The notes below the pieces were generated by a model that saw nothing but the letters and a program-made list of their open reading frames with translations, ran no database searches and had not been told where the DNA came from. Made by a program: the position numbers and the translations under genes. Below are positions 26,705 to 35,572 of a stretch of 58,697 nucleotides of DNA, in pieces; position 1 is the stretch's first letter, and each line of letters opens with the position of its first letter. The DNA is from Desulfatirhabdium butyrativorans DSM 18734 (GTDB lineage: Bacteria > Desulfobacterota > Desulfobacteria > Desulfobacterales > Desulfatirhabdiaceae): assembly GCF_000429925.1 (NCBI RefSeq), contig NZ_AUCU01000033.1, positions 1 through 58,697 on the forward strand, read 5' to 3'.

Positions 26705-28321
26705 TTACCCGCCGAACAAATCCTTCAGGTAGAACCGGTCATACGGATTGACATCCTCAAAAGCGTATTGCGGGTTCTCCTTTTTCCGAACCATGGCCTT
26801 GCGGATGGCGGAGGCCATGGTTTTTCCCAGCTCCACGCCGAACTGGTCAAAGGGATTGGTTCCCCAGATAAATGCCTGAAACACGGTGCGGGCTTCGTAG
26901 AAGGACAGCAGTTTCCCGACACTTTCCGGTGAAAGATCGGGCAGTACGAGCAGGGAGCTCGGCCGGTTCCCCGGGAAATACCGGAACGGGTCGTTTCCCT
27001 GTCGGCTGCCGACCGCGAGGGCCATCACCTGGGAGAGCAGGTTCGCCCACAATTCTTCGTGGTTTGTCACTCCTTTGGTCAGGACGGGTTCGACATCGTA
27101 CTGGGGCTTGAGCACACCGATGAAATCGATGGGGAAAGCCCTTCCCTGGTGCGCGAGCTGGAAAAAGGAGTGCTGAGCGTTGGTTCCGGGTTCTCCGAAG
27201 AGGATGGGGCCGGTGTCAAATCCGGTAAATGCGCCATCCAGGGTGACCATCTTGCCGTTGCTTTCCATGTCGAGCTGCTGGATATGCGCCGCGAGTTTCG
27301 CCAGCGGAGCGGCATAGGGAATGATTCCCTGGGCTGGATAGCCCAGAAAATTTGTGTTCCAGATGGCAAGCAGGGCCGCCGTCAGCGGAATGTTTCCGGC
27401 TTCGTCCGTATGGAGGGCATGTCGATCCATCGCTTCGGCCCCTTTCAGGAACCGCTCGAACACATCGTAGCCCAGCACGATGCTGAGGGGCACACCGCCT
27501 ACGGCGGAAGATACGCTGTAGCGGCCTCCGATGAAATCGAACATGTGAAAGCTTGCCAGAACGGGATTTGCCGGATCGTCGCCGGGGCTTCCCTGAGCCG
27601 TCACGGTAACGATATGTTTTGCGGGTTCCAGACCCCTTTCTTTCATGAAATGCCGGGCGAGGGATTCATTCGCCAAGGTTTCCGCAGTCGTGTAACTTTT
27701 TGAAACGACGATCCACAGGGTTGCTTCCGGATCGATCATCCGCGAAATCGATCCGAAATGATTGGGATCGACGTTTGAAAGGAAATGCAGCCGATAACCC
27801 GGCATGGCGTAGGCATCGAGTGCTTTGGCCACAAATTCGGTCCCCAGATAGGATCCGCCGATGCCGATGACCACGATGTCGCGGAACGGCTTGCCATTGG
27901 CCCCACCGATTTTCCCCGATCGGACGGCTTCGCTGAACTGCCTGATCTTCTCCCGAACCGCTGCGATCCGGGGCATTACATCTTCTCCGTCCACCACCAC
28001 GGAACCGCCCGAAAAATTCCGGCAAGCCAGGTGGAGCGCAGCCCGCTTTTCGGTGGTATTGACCTTTTCGCCGGAGGCCATCGCCCGAAACCGTTCGAGG
28101 ATGTTGCGCTCCCGGGCCAGGGCAACCAGCCGTTCGAGGATCGGTCGGGTCAGCCGCTGCCTCGAAAAATCGAAACGAATGGCTGCGGCCTCCAATGTTG
28201 TCCAGGACAGTCTGCCTTCATCGTCGAGAAGCCGATTCAGGTGGTTTCTGTCCGCATGCATTTCGGCTGCATCGTTCTGCAGCGCTTTCCACAGGGGAAG
28301 TTGATTGACGGCATCCATCAT
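26705..28321 (-). CDS. pgi: Glucose-6-phosphate isomerase
   Basis: This 538-residue protein interconverts glucose-6-phosphate and fructose-6-phosphate in glycolysis and gluconeogenesis. The family signatures are visible: VVIGIGGSYLGTEF, VVSKSYTTAETLAN, FDFIGGRYSVSSAVGG, GEPGTNAQHSFFQLAHQG and KGVTNHEELWANLL. The length is normal. The gene is convergent with the patatin gene, with stops only 6 bp apart. It is followed upstream on the same strand by the P1 peptidase. Confidence 0.95.
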   Translation of the reverse strand: MMDAVNQLPLWKALQNDAAEMHADRNHLNRLLDDEGRLSWTTLEAAAIRFDFSRQRLTRPILERLVALARERNILERFRAMASGEKVNTTEKRAALHLACRNFSGGSVVVDGEDVMPRIAAVREKIRQFSEAVRSGKIGGANGKPFRDIVVIGIGGSYLGTEFVAKALDAYAMPGYRLHFLSNVDPNHFGSISRMIDPEATLWIVVSKSYTTAETLANESLARHFMKERGLEPAKHIVTVTAQGSPGDDPANPVLASFHMFDFIGGRYSVSSAVGGVPLSIVLGYDVFERFLKGAEAMDRHALHTDEAGNIPLTAALLAIWNTNFLGYPAQGIIPYAAPLAKLAAHIQQLDMESNGKMVTLDGAFTGFDTGPILFGEPGTNAQHSFFQLAHQGRAFPIDFIGVLKPQYDVEPVLTKGVTNHEELWANLLSQVMALAVGSRQGNDPFRYFPGNRPSSLLVLPDLSPESVGKLLSFYEARTVFQAFIWGTNPFDQFGVELGKTMASAIRKAMVRKKENPQYAFEDVNPYDRFYLKDLFGG

Positions 28322-28342
28322 CGTTTTCTCCTTCTGTTTTCT

Positions 28343-29341
28343 TCAGATCGGTTGACAAGGATACTCGATTCGAATGGATCGATCGATATCCGCATGGCAT
28401 TTCAATCCCAGAAGCGATGTCGTCTCCGTGACTGCGCAAATGATGGCACGCTCCATGACACGAGCAGCCAGAAGCCCCAGAACGCTCAGATCGGCTTCGG
28501 CATGGCCGGTTGCCAGGGCAAAAATCGTATCTCCGTCGAACATGGAATGGGCAGGTCGAAGTGTTCTGGCATATCCGTTGTGGGCCATGGAGGCGAGTTT
28601 GGTGGCCTGTGATTTGGTCAGCTTGGCATTTGTTGCAATCACACCGATGGTCGTGTTGCCGGCAAAGCGGTTTTTCTTTTCGGCATAGTCTTCGATCATG
28701 ACGGCTTCTGTATCTGCTATTTCCGTTTTCGATTCATCGAGCAAACCGGCGATCCGCTTGCCGGTTTCAGGATCGATCACATCTCCCAGACAATTGACGG
28801 CGACAAGCGCACCGATCTGCAATTCCCCGATCTGAAGCGCATCGGATCCCAGTCCGCTCTTCATGGCCCGATCCATGCCGAGAATCTTGCCGACGGTTGC
28901 TCCTGTGCCTGCACCGACATTTCCATGAGGGCATTGCCCGTGCGCGGCATTCCGGCAGGCATGGTATCCCATTTCCCGATCCGGCCGGATGCGGTGATCC
29001 CCCAGGAACAAATCGAAGAGCACCGCAGCGCAAACGATGGGAACCCGGGTCACCTGAACATCGAAGCCGATGTTGTTCTCTTCCAGGTATTGCATCACAC
29101 CTGTTGCGGCATCCAGGCCGAAGGCGCTTCCCCCGGCCAGCACGATTGCATGGATCTGTTCGACCAGGTTGACGGGATCGAGCAGGTCTGTCTCCCGGGT
29201 TCCGGGTGCTCCCCCTCGGACATCGACCCCAGCCGTAGCGCCGTTTTCACACAGAATGACAGTGCACCCCGTTGCAGCCGTCAGGTTCTGGGCATGTCCG
29301 ATCTTGATACCCTCGATTTCGGAAAAGAGGATGCGCTGCAT
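28343..29341 (-). CDS. P1 family (DmpA/NylC-type) peptidase
   Basis: This 332-residue protein belongs to the self-processing Ntn-like P1/S58 family (aminopeptidases, amidases). It shows GVDVRGGAPGTRETDLLDP (39-57), LAGGSAFGLDAATGVMQYL (69-87), and NTTIGVIATNAKL at 229-241, where NylC-type enzymes cleave between Asn and Thr to free the nucleophile. The C-terminal FDGDTIFALATG is also typical. It lies 21 bp upstream of pgi on the same strand. The substrate is unknown. Confidence 0.85.
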   Translation of the reverse strand: MQRILFSEIEGIKIGHAQNLTAATGCTVILCENGATAGVDVRGGAPGTRETDLLDPVNLVEQIHAIVLAGGSAFGLDAATGVMQYLEENNIGFDVQVTRVPIVCAAVLFDLFLGDHRIRPDREMGYHACRNAAHGQCPHGNVGAGTGATVGKILGMDRAMKSGLGSDALQIGELQIGALVAVNCLGDVIDPETGKRIAGLLDESKTEIADTEAVMIEDYAEKKNRFAGNTTIGVIATNAKLTKSQATKLASMAHNGYARTLRPAHSMFDGDTIFALATGHAEADLSVLGLLAARVMERAIICAVTETTSLLGLKCHADIDRSIRIEYPCQPI

Positions 29342-29479
29342 AAAGAAATTCCTCTATAACATGGCGAAAAGATACAAACGGGCCGGGTGAAATCATCAAT
29401 ATGCCGGTTTTCGGTCAACCGAATGCAGTTGACAGCAGAATTTGTTGTCAGCCTGTTTGCTTCTGGAAAACAACAAGAC

Positions 29480-29683
29480 TCAGCGGTCGTCCTCGAATAT
29501 TTTCTGTACATCAACGAGAAAGACAACTCCCTTGTCGTTGATCCTACGGGCGGCTTTTTGGATGAAATCCGAGTTGATGCTGCCCATCACGATGGACATC
29601 TCTTCTGTTGCGTCTTGATCAAAAGTTGCAATGTATGGCATGCCTTCGCTTTTCCTTGATGCGGCGACATCAGTATTCAGCAT
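29480..29683 (-). CDS. Small hypothetical protein, 67 residues
   Basis: The residues MPYIATFDQDATEEMSIVMG and DFIQKAARRINDKGVVFLVD have the composition of a real protein, but no family or ribosome site is recognised. It could be a remnant. The remainder of 29342-30179 contains overlapping short frames on both strands (notably 29778-30078) with no recognisable product; I see no gene I can support there. Confidence 0.3.
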   Translation of the reverse strand: MLNTDVAASRKSEGMPYIATFDQDATEEMSIVMGSINSDFIQKAARRINDKGVVFLVDVQKIFEDDR

Positions 29684-30179
29684 TTGGGGGCGGCGGTCAA
29701 TAGTGTAAACTGAATCGGCCGGATGTTGAACGCAATCATTTCAAGAACGGTTGACTTTATGCAAGTGAATAGATTGTCTAAGGGGCAAGGCGTGAAAGAT
29801 TATGGTGTGGAGCAGTGTTGATCGCGAAAAACTTCGCCCGACAACGAAATACAATGACGTGTTCTTTCGCGATCCGCATGATCGTTATGGTGTTTATGAA
29901 TCGGCAGGCATTGTTGACAGGATCGTCCTTGATGTACTGGCTGCGAAAATCGACACGTTTTCTGGGGTAAGGCCTGGTTGGCTCTTTCGTTGCAAAGCCC
30001 TTCTCCTGGGTTGCCATTGGAGTGCCTTGCCCGTGCCATTGCCCGAATTGGCTCATTGAAGAAATCGTGAAATGGCACTATATACGGTCAATCCGGAATC
30101 AACCGGAGCGGACTGAACGACAAGAGATGAAATCCCCCATTCTGCAGGGGGAATGTCTGTTACTGGAGGAACCCAATCG

Positions 30180-31604
30180 ATGATGGATTTTACCGGTACC
30201 TACACCGATCAGTATCAGCTTGCCATGGCGCAGGTGTATTTTCTGAAGGGGCGCCACCATCAGACGGCGGTTTTCGATTATTTTTTCCGGAAATGCCCGT
30301 TCAATGGGGGGTATGCGATTTTTGCCGGGCTGGAAGATCTTCTGGAAATTCTGGAGGACCTCCATTTCGACGGGCGGGATATCCGGTTTCTGCGGGAAAG
30401 CGGGATGCACCCGGATTTTTGTGAATACCTTGCGAAGTTTCGATTCACCGGAACGATCCGCAGCTCCCGGGAGGGGGACGTGGTTTTTCCAACGCGGCCG
30501 GTACTTTCTGTGGAGGCCGATATTCTGCAGGCGCAACTGATCGAAACCCTGCTGCTGAACATGCTCAATTTTGAGACGTTGATCGCCACGAAAGCCAGCC
30601 GCATGCGTCTGGCCGCCGGCGGCCGGGCACTGATCGATTTTGGACTTCGCAGGGCGCAGGGTCCGGGAGGCTATTATGCCAGCCGGGCCGCGATCATCGG
30701 CGGTTTCAATGCCACCAGCAATGTCCGGGCTGGGCGGGATTACGGTATCGCCGTATCCGGCACCATGGCCCATTCCTTCGTCCAGAGCTACGATGACGAG
30801 CTGAGCGCCTTCCGGCATTTTGCCGAAGTGCGGCCTGACGATTGCGTGCTGCTGGTGGATACCTACGATACATTGAACAGCGGCATCCCGAATGCCATTG
30901 TTGTCGGCAGGGAAATGCAGGAACAGGGCCGGAGGCTGAAGGGCATCCGTCTGGACAGCGGGGATCTGGCCTATCTTTCCAAGAAGGCCAGACGCATGCT
31001 GGATGAGGCAGGTCTGCATGAAGTGAAAATTGCGGTCTCCAACCAGCTCGATGAATACCTGATCAAAAGCCTTCTCGATCAAAAGGCGCCGATCGATGTT
31101 TTCGGCGTGGGCACCAGTCTGGTGACCGGCCAGCCCGATGCAGCCCTGGACGGGGTTTACAAGTTGGCCAGCGCCGATCGGACGCCTCGTATCAAAATAT
31201 CGGAATGCATCGAAAAAATCACGATTCCGCATCCAAAGCAGGTGCTTCGGGTCCGCAAGGGTTCAGAACTTCTGGGCGCCGATGTGGTGGCGCTTTCAGA
31301 CGAGATCGGCGTCAAACGGATGTACCACCCGTTTTTTCCCATGAAATCGCTTGCCATCGGGTCCTACGATCAGGAACCCCTCCTGCGTACGGTCATGGAA
31401 AACGGCAGGCGCATCTATGAGCCGCAGGATGTTCATGAAATCGCCCGCTATGCCGGCATGCGGCTGGCCGAGCTTCCCGATGAATACAAACGGTTCGAGA
31501 ATCCGCACATCTACAAGATCGGTATCAGCGAAAGACTGAAGCAGGAGCGGGATCGGCTGATTGCAGCCCACAGAAAGGCGAAGGACGAAGAAGGGATGTT
31601 GTAA
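30180..31604 (+). CDS. pncB: Nicotinate phosphoribosyltransferase
   Basis: This protein has 474 residues from ATGATGGATTTTACC, preceded by GGAGG. It makes nicotinate mononucleotide from nicotinate and PRPP in NAD salvage. The N-terminus has DFTGTYTDQYQLAMAQVYF. Active-site segments are FDYFFRKCPFNGGYAI, GFNATSNVRAG, TMAHSFVQSYDDE, LVDTYDT, IRLDSGDLAYLS and FGVGTSLVTG. Length is normal for the bacterial form. Relevance to the nearby SIR2 (an NAD-using fold) is probably coincidental because it lies outside the island repeat. Confidence 0.93.
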   Translation: MMDFTGTYTDQYQLAMAQVYFLKGRHHQTAVFDYFFRKCPFNGGYAIFAGLEDLLEILEDLHFDGRDIRFLRESGMHPDFCEYLAKFRFTGTIRSSREGDVVFPTRPVLSVEADILQAQLIETLLLNMLNFETLIATKASRMRLAAGGRALIDFGLRRAQGPGGYYASRAAIIGGFNATSNVRAGRDYGIAVSGTMAHSFVQSYDDELSAFRHFAEVRPDDCVLLVDTYDTLNSGIPNAIVVGREMQEQGRRLKGIRLDSGDLAYLSKKARRMLDEAGLHEVKIAVSNQLDEYLIKSLLDQKAPIDVFGVGTSLVTGQPDAALDGVYKLASADRTPRIKISECIEKITIPHPKQVLRVRKGSELLGADVVALSDEIGVKRMYHPFFPMKSLAIGSYDQEPLLRTVMENGRRIYEPQDVHEIARYAGMRLAELPDEYKRFENPHIYKIGISERLKQERDRLIAAHRKAKDEEGML

Positions 31605-31628
31605 AAAAGGGGAGGCACATGAGGTCGT

Positions 31629-32051
31629 ATGATGGACCGCAGCAACACCAATCCGAAAAAGGTCTAATGCATCGATCACGCACTGGTCACTTCGGTGTCG
31701 TCCGGAATTCTGGTCAACTCAAGTCATCTTCTCGAGAACCTCGTGTTCACCGCGCTCCGGCGTCTTCATCCGGAAATCTACTACTACAAGACCAGGAACG
31801 GCCGGGAGGTCGATTTCATCGTCCCGATGCCCGGCCGGTCCAAGATGCTGGTCCAGGTGTGCGAGTCCCTGGCGGAACCGCAAACGCGTAAGCGGGAGAC
31901 TACGGCCTTTAGTGAGGCGATGGCCGAACTGGACCTGAAAACCGGAACCATAGTGACCCGGAACGAGGACGAGCGGATCGAGGCCGGCGGCGGGACCATC
32001 GAGGTGGTCCCGGCATGGCGGTTCCTCCTCGAACTGCCGGAGTCGATGTAA
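31629..32051 (+). pseudogene. DUF4143-type ATPase, C-terminal fragment with in-frame stop
   Basis: The frame reads MMDRSNTNPKKV, then TAA at 31665-31667, then CIDHALVTSVSSGILV and HLLENLVFTALRR, YYYKTRNGREVDFIVP, TIVTRNEDERIE and VVPAWRFLLELPE. This is the C-terminal domain of the archaeal-type AAA ATPase/DUF4143 family. The TAA replaces the Tyr expected after KKV. The N-terminal ATPase domain is missing. It lies just outside the left island repeat and marks a spot of repeated insertion and loss. Confidence 0.8.
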
Positions 32052-32198
32052 TAGGCTTTCGGCGGATACCGACCCGAGGGGAGTTCGAAATGTCGAAGCG
32101 GGTGTCCGGATGCGGTCGGGCTGTTAAATAAGGCGACTCGGAAAACGGAGAGCGGGGGAATTCGGAAGGGACATTTTCGGTGAGCGCCCGTAACCCCA

Positions 32199-32377
32199 GG
32201 GTTGCACCCGGCCCCCGGACTGCGGGCTTCGAAACTCAAGAATCAGGGTTAATGTGCGGGCGGGCGTAAGTCGGCGTGGGCACGCCGGAAACGACGAGAC
32301 CCCGAGGGGATCACCCCCCGGGGTCTTTTCGTTAAACAAGAACCGCTGAAGTTCAGCGGATTCAATTTGGCTCCCCG
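32199..32377. repeat. Left direct repeat of the island
   Basis: This segment is similar along its length to 58208-58377. Shared blocks include GGTTGCACCCGGCCC, AATGTGCGGGCGGGCGTAAG, GAAACGAC, CCCGAGGGGATCA, AAGAACCGCTGAA and TTGGCTCCCCG. The two copies bracket about 26 kb. The right copy continues into a tRNA-Asn-like 3' end, the left one diverges after CTCCCCG. The stretch 32378-32565 shows no gene. Confidence 0.85.
32297..32330 (+). terminator. Intrinsic terminator inside left repeat
   Basis: GACCCCGAGGGG, loop ATCA, CCCCCCGGGGTC forms a long stem followed by TTTT on the + strand. In the right repeat copy the stem is degraded and the T run is lost. A second palindrome, CCGCTGAA G TTCAGCGG, follows at 32343-32359. 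Confidence 0.7.
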
Positions 32378-32565
32378 TTTGCAACCCTCTTCATAATCCT
32401 TCTTGTTCTCCGGATGTTAACCAAAAACATTCAATATCAAGTGGTTATCAAGGAGCATGCGGCCCCCGGCAAGCCGGAAGCGGCGTTGATTTCGATTTCT
32501 CAAATACTCTACCCGATGCGGATGTCGCAAGTCGAGTCGTGAGTTTGTCGCAAGGACCTCGACCC

Positions 32566-33213
32566 TCAATCATCCGGACCCCGGTGGGCGGTGGCGTCTT
32601 CGTCGACCCAATCCTCCTCGGTGTAGGACATGCCTTTGCGCCCAGGGACTTTCCGAGCGGGTCCGGGGCGGTAAAAAGGGCAGCTTTTCGGGCCGTAACA
32701 GAAGGTTTCGAAGCGGTACTGTTTCTTTGACGGATTCCACTGGTCGATGATCATTTCCACCTGCATCCGGCATCCCCAGATGCAGGTCACACATTTGGTG
32801 TCGTAAGTCCTGGCGTCCAGGCGGCGATGTCCCCGTGCGCGGTAGGTTTCCAGGTCAGGAGGCACCCCAATGAAAGGCGGCCCGGCGAGAGTTTCACCCT
32901 CGGTATTCTTGACGACCTTGAGTCCGCTTGTCTTGTAGAGCGCCGCCGTCTCCTTGCGCGAATCTTCGACCGGCGCGGAGGAGCCGGCGAGTTCCATGCC
33001 CGTCTGAAACCGGTGCTTTGCGTGCGCACCCTCACCGACCGCGATCAGGAACTCGCCGGCCTCCCCGCCGCAAGTTCCGTCGATGCAAAGCACATACCCC
33101 AAGTAGTTGTGGGTCCGCTCATCGAAAGACCGCAGGAGCCGGATGCGGGGCTGGACGGCCGCGACGCGGCCGGACCATGTTACCTTGTCTGCGGTTCTTC
33201 TTGCAACGGACAT
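32566..33213 (-). CDS. Cysteine-motif hypothetical protein, 215 residues
   Basis: No named domain is recognised, but the layout looks conserved: VTWSGRVAAVQPRIRLLRSF at the N-terminus, RGHRRLDARTYDTKCVTC in the middle, then CIWGCRMQVEMIIDQWNP, FETFCYGPKSCPFYR and a C-terminal GMSYTEEDWVDE. CxxCxxGC plus a later C(x4)C suggest a zinc or iron site. I associate such proteins with serine-recombinase cassettes in Desulfobacterota, like the remnants at 56.3-58.2 kb, but this is recollection. If right, the defence genes were inserted into that cassette. Confidence 0.6.
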   Translation of the reverse strand: MSVARRTADKVTWSGRVAAVQPRIRLLRSFDERTHNYLGYVLCIDGTCGGEAGEFLIAVGEGAHAKHRFQTGMELAGSSAPVEDSRKETAALYKTSGLKVVKNTEGETLAGPPFIGVPPDLETYRARGHRRLDARTYDTKCVTCIWGCRMQVEMIIDQWNPSKKQYRFETFCYGPKSCPFYRPGPARKVPGRKGMSYTEEDWVDEDATAHRGPDD

Positions 33214-33334
33214 CAGTCTTTCCTTGATCCATCAAGTTTAAACAAGACTCGGTGGATACAGCCGTTGCCGTTGATCAGAGTCAGCCCGGCGGCGAGCCGG
33301 TTGGTGAGCATTAATTCGGAACGAAAACTCCTGC

Positions 33335-35572
33335 TCAATCCCCCTCACCTCCCATCTCGGGAGCACCATGAGGCTGATCAGCCGGAGCTGGGCAGCCAGG
33401 TTGCCTGCCCTCCCACCTTTCACATACGGCTTCAAAATCAGGGTGACTCTCCTTTTGGGTCCAGCTCCGATAGAACTTTGGGTTCTTGCTTTTTGGAACA
33501 GGACTGGCTTCTCGCATTTCCACCAATGCGGGAGCCTGAACACACTCTCCCAATACCAAGGCGCTTCGAGGGGCAAGAGCTGGAAGTTGGTCGAGAAGCT
33601 GGCCGTAGATGCCGGGCACGATTTCCCGGAAATAGCGCAAATCTTCAGGATTCTGCAGACGATGAACAACAAAGCTATTGCATTGCGAGAGAACCGTTTT
33701 TGATAGTTCGCTTGGACGTTGGGAAGCTACAACCAATCCCAACCCATACTTCCTGCCTTCTCGGGCGATGCGCTCAAAGACGAGTTTTGAAATGGAATCC
33801 TCCTCCGTCTTTCTTCCCTCACGGATATAGTTCTGTGCTTCCTCAAGAATAAGTACAACTGGGTACTCCCCACGGCCGATTCCACTCACCGGATCGCTCA
33901 ATCGCTGCAAAAATTCATGTATTAGGCGACCAATAAGCGCCGTCACATTCTCAAGAACTTCAGAGGCGAGGAGGCTCAGATCAATGATGACAACATTGGA
34001 TCGAGTCGAACCACGTCGTTGCCTGTCGTAGAAAGGCAGTTGGCCTTCCGGACACACATCAGTGTTTGTGAGTCCTGCTTCGCGTAAACATTCAGCACCC
34101 AGAATGTCCCGCATGAAGGTGGCGAGAGAGTGCGTGACCGATGGCCATTCAGAACAAGTGGGGCCGAACATGAATTCAAACCGGGAATCCTCCAGTAGCC
34201 GGTATATACGCATCAGCATTGTTGAGCAATTATCCCGAGCCCGCGAAGAGCTTGCTTCGTCACGAGTCATGGCGTGCTCAAGATACCGGTAGCGAAATTC
34301 GCTTTTGCTAAAGAACCTCGGGCAATCTGCCGACGCCGTGCTGAGAGCTGTGCTGTTCTCTGGAAGTCGCGATAAAGTCCCCAACAACGGTTTGATAGAC
34401 TCCTCAATGCGTCTTCGTTTGTTCACATCGATGGCTGCGTATGCCTCGTATTGTTGTCCCTCGTTGCGGATTCCATCCCGCACGACATCTCTTATTCCCT
34501 CAAAGATCGTTTTGATGTTTGTAGCTGTAATATTTGGGTATTGTTCAGATAGAAGACTAATTTGTTGATCGATGGCCTGCTCCGCAATGTAAGTGAGAAA
34601 TCCATCGCATAACTGCCGGATAGACTTTGCGTCTTTGGTCTCGGCACCAGAACAAAGCCCAAGTATCCGGTTGCATTCCTTAATAATGTTTTCGCGCACA
34701 AGGAACCAGTTCTCGGCACCTTCCGCAGAGTCACGAGCCGACGACAGTGCGTTAAGCAGTACCGGCCGCTGAACGCCAGGTGACGCCCTGAACAAACGGA
34801 CGAAGTCCTCTGAATCCATGAACCAGTAAGGGATAGCGAGCTTCTCTTTCTCCGCGGGATCGGTCGGTATATAGAGCGCTTTGAACGACGCATCCGCGTC
34901 AGTCCACGCCTTGTCCTCATTTTGCCTTTGGAAAGCTGTGCGGTACTCTCCATTGGTGTCGAGGATTATGAACCGCGTTTGCTTTACCGATGCCTGATTG
35001 ATAATCGACTGAATGATAGTGGCAATGGTACAGGACTTGCCAGAACCGGTGCTTCCGATGATAGCGGCATGTTTTCCGAAGAACGCGTCGGGATCGATTT
35101 TGATGTCGTAATCCTGGAATACGGCTGATCGGCCAATTGGAATGCAGAAACCTGGATCATCTGATGACCCTCCGGCATACTCGAAAGATTTTCCGAATAT
35201 TGCATCGAGATCCTTTCTTGTTGTGATGAGAACCGGCGAATCGAGGACCGGGAACAGATTGATCCCCTGCCGGAATCTACCCTCGTCAATAGTGCCGATC
35301 ATCGTTGCCTTCATCAATCTTCGGGAGGAAGGCAGCGTCACCATGGTCTTGTCGGCCTTCAGTTCGCTTTCCTCTGTCAATAGAACACGTGTGACCATAG
35401 CCACGATTCGGCGGGCACCGACGGGAATTATGACGTATGAGTTGATTCGCCCGACCTCCAGCGTTCCCTCATAGGTGGATCGGGTCAGGGCTTTCAGGTC
35501 CCGGTTCAATTCAACCGTCACCTGGGCGGTGTCAACTGCGACGACCCGGCCAATTTCATGGTCACTTGCCAT
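33335..35572 (-). CDS. herA: HerA-type ATPase (copy 1, partner of SIR2)
   Basis: This protein has 745 residues from MASDHEIG, whose ATG overlaps the SIR2 stop by 11 bp. A HAS-barrel-like N-terminus (EIGRVVAVDTAQVTVEL) is followed by Walker A GSTGSGKS at 173-180, FIILDTNGEYRTAF, Walker B VVLILEEAQNYI and the sensor region LGLVVASQRPSELSKTVL. HerA proteins are hexameric DNA translocases of the FtsK-HerA superfamily. Pairs with a SIR2 protein are known anti-phage systems, and this is that pair. It is the last gene of a six-gene operon. Confidence 0.9.
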   Translation of the reverse strand: MASDHEIGRVVAVDTAQVTVELNRDLKALTRSTYEGTLEVGRINSYVIIPVGARRIVAMVTRVLLTEESELKADKTMVTLPSSRRLMKATMIGTIDEGRFRQGINLFPVLDSPVLITTRKDLDAIFGKSFEYAGGSSDDPGFCIPIGRSAVFQDYDIKIDPDAFFGKHAAIIGSTGSGKSCTIATIIQSIINQASVKQTRFIILDTNGEYRTAFQRQNEDKAWTDADASFKALYIPTDPAEKEKLAIPYWFMDSEDFVRLFRASPGVQRPVLLNALSSARDSAEGAENWFLVRENIIKECNRILGLCSGAETKDAKSIRQLCDGFLTYIAEQAIDQQISLLSEQYPNITATNIKTIFEGIRDVVRDGIRNEGQQYEAYAAIDVNKRRRIEESIKPLLGTLSRLPENSTALSTASADCPRFFSKSEFRYRYLEHAMTRDEASSSRARDNCSTMLMRIYRLLEDSRFEFMFGPTCSEWPSVTHSLATFMRDILGAECLREAGLTNTDVCPEGQLPFYDRQRRGSTRSNVVIIDLSLLASEVLENVTALIGRLIHEFLQRLSDPVSGIGRGEYPVVLILEEAQNYIREGRKTEEDSISKLVFERIAREGRKYGLGLVVASQRPSELSKTVLSQCNSFVVHRLQNPEDLRYFREIVPGIYGQLLDQLPALAPRSALVLGECVQAPALVEMREASPVPKSKNPKFYRSWTQKESHPDFEAVCERWEGRQPGCPAPADQPHGAPEMGGEGD

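Noticed and set aside
29778-30078. Overlapping small ORFs on both strands
   Set aside because: None has a recognisable family, ribosome site or gene context.
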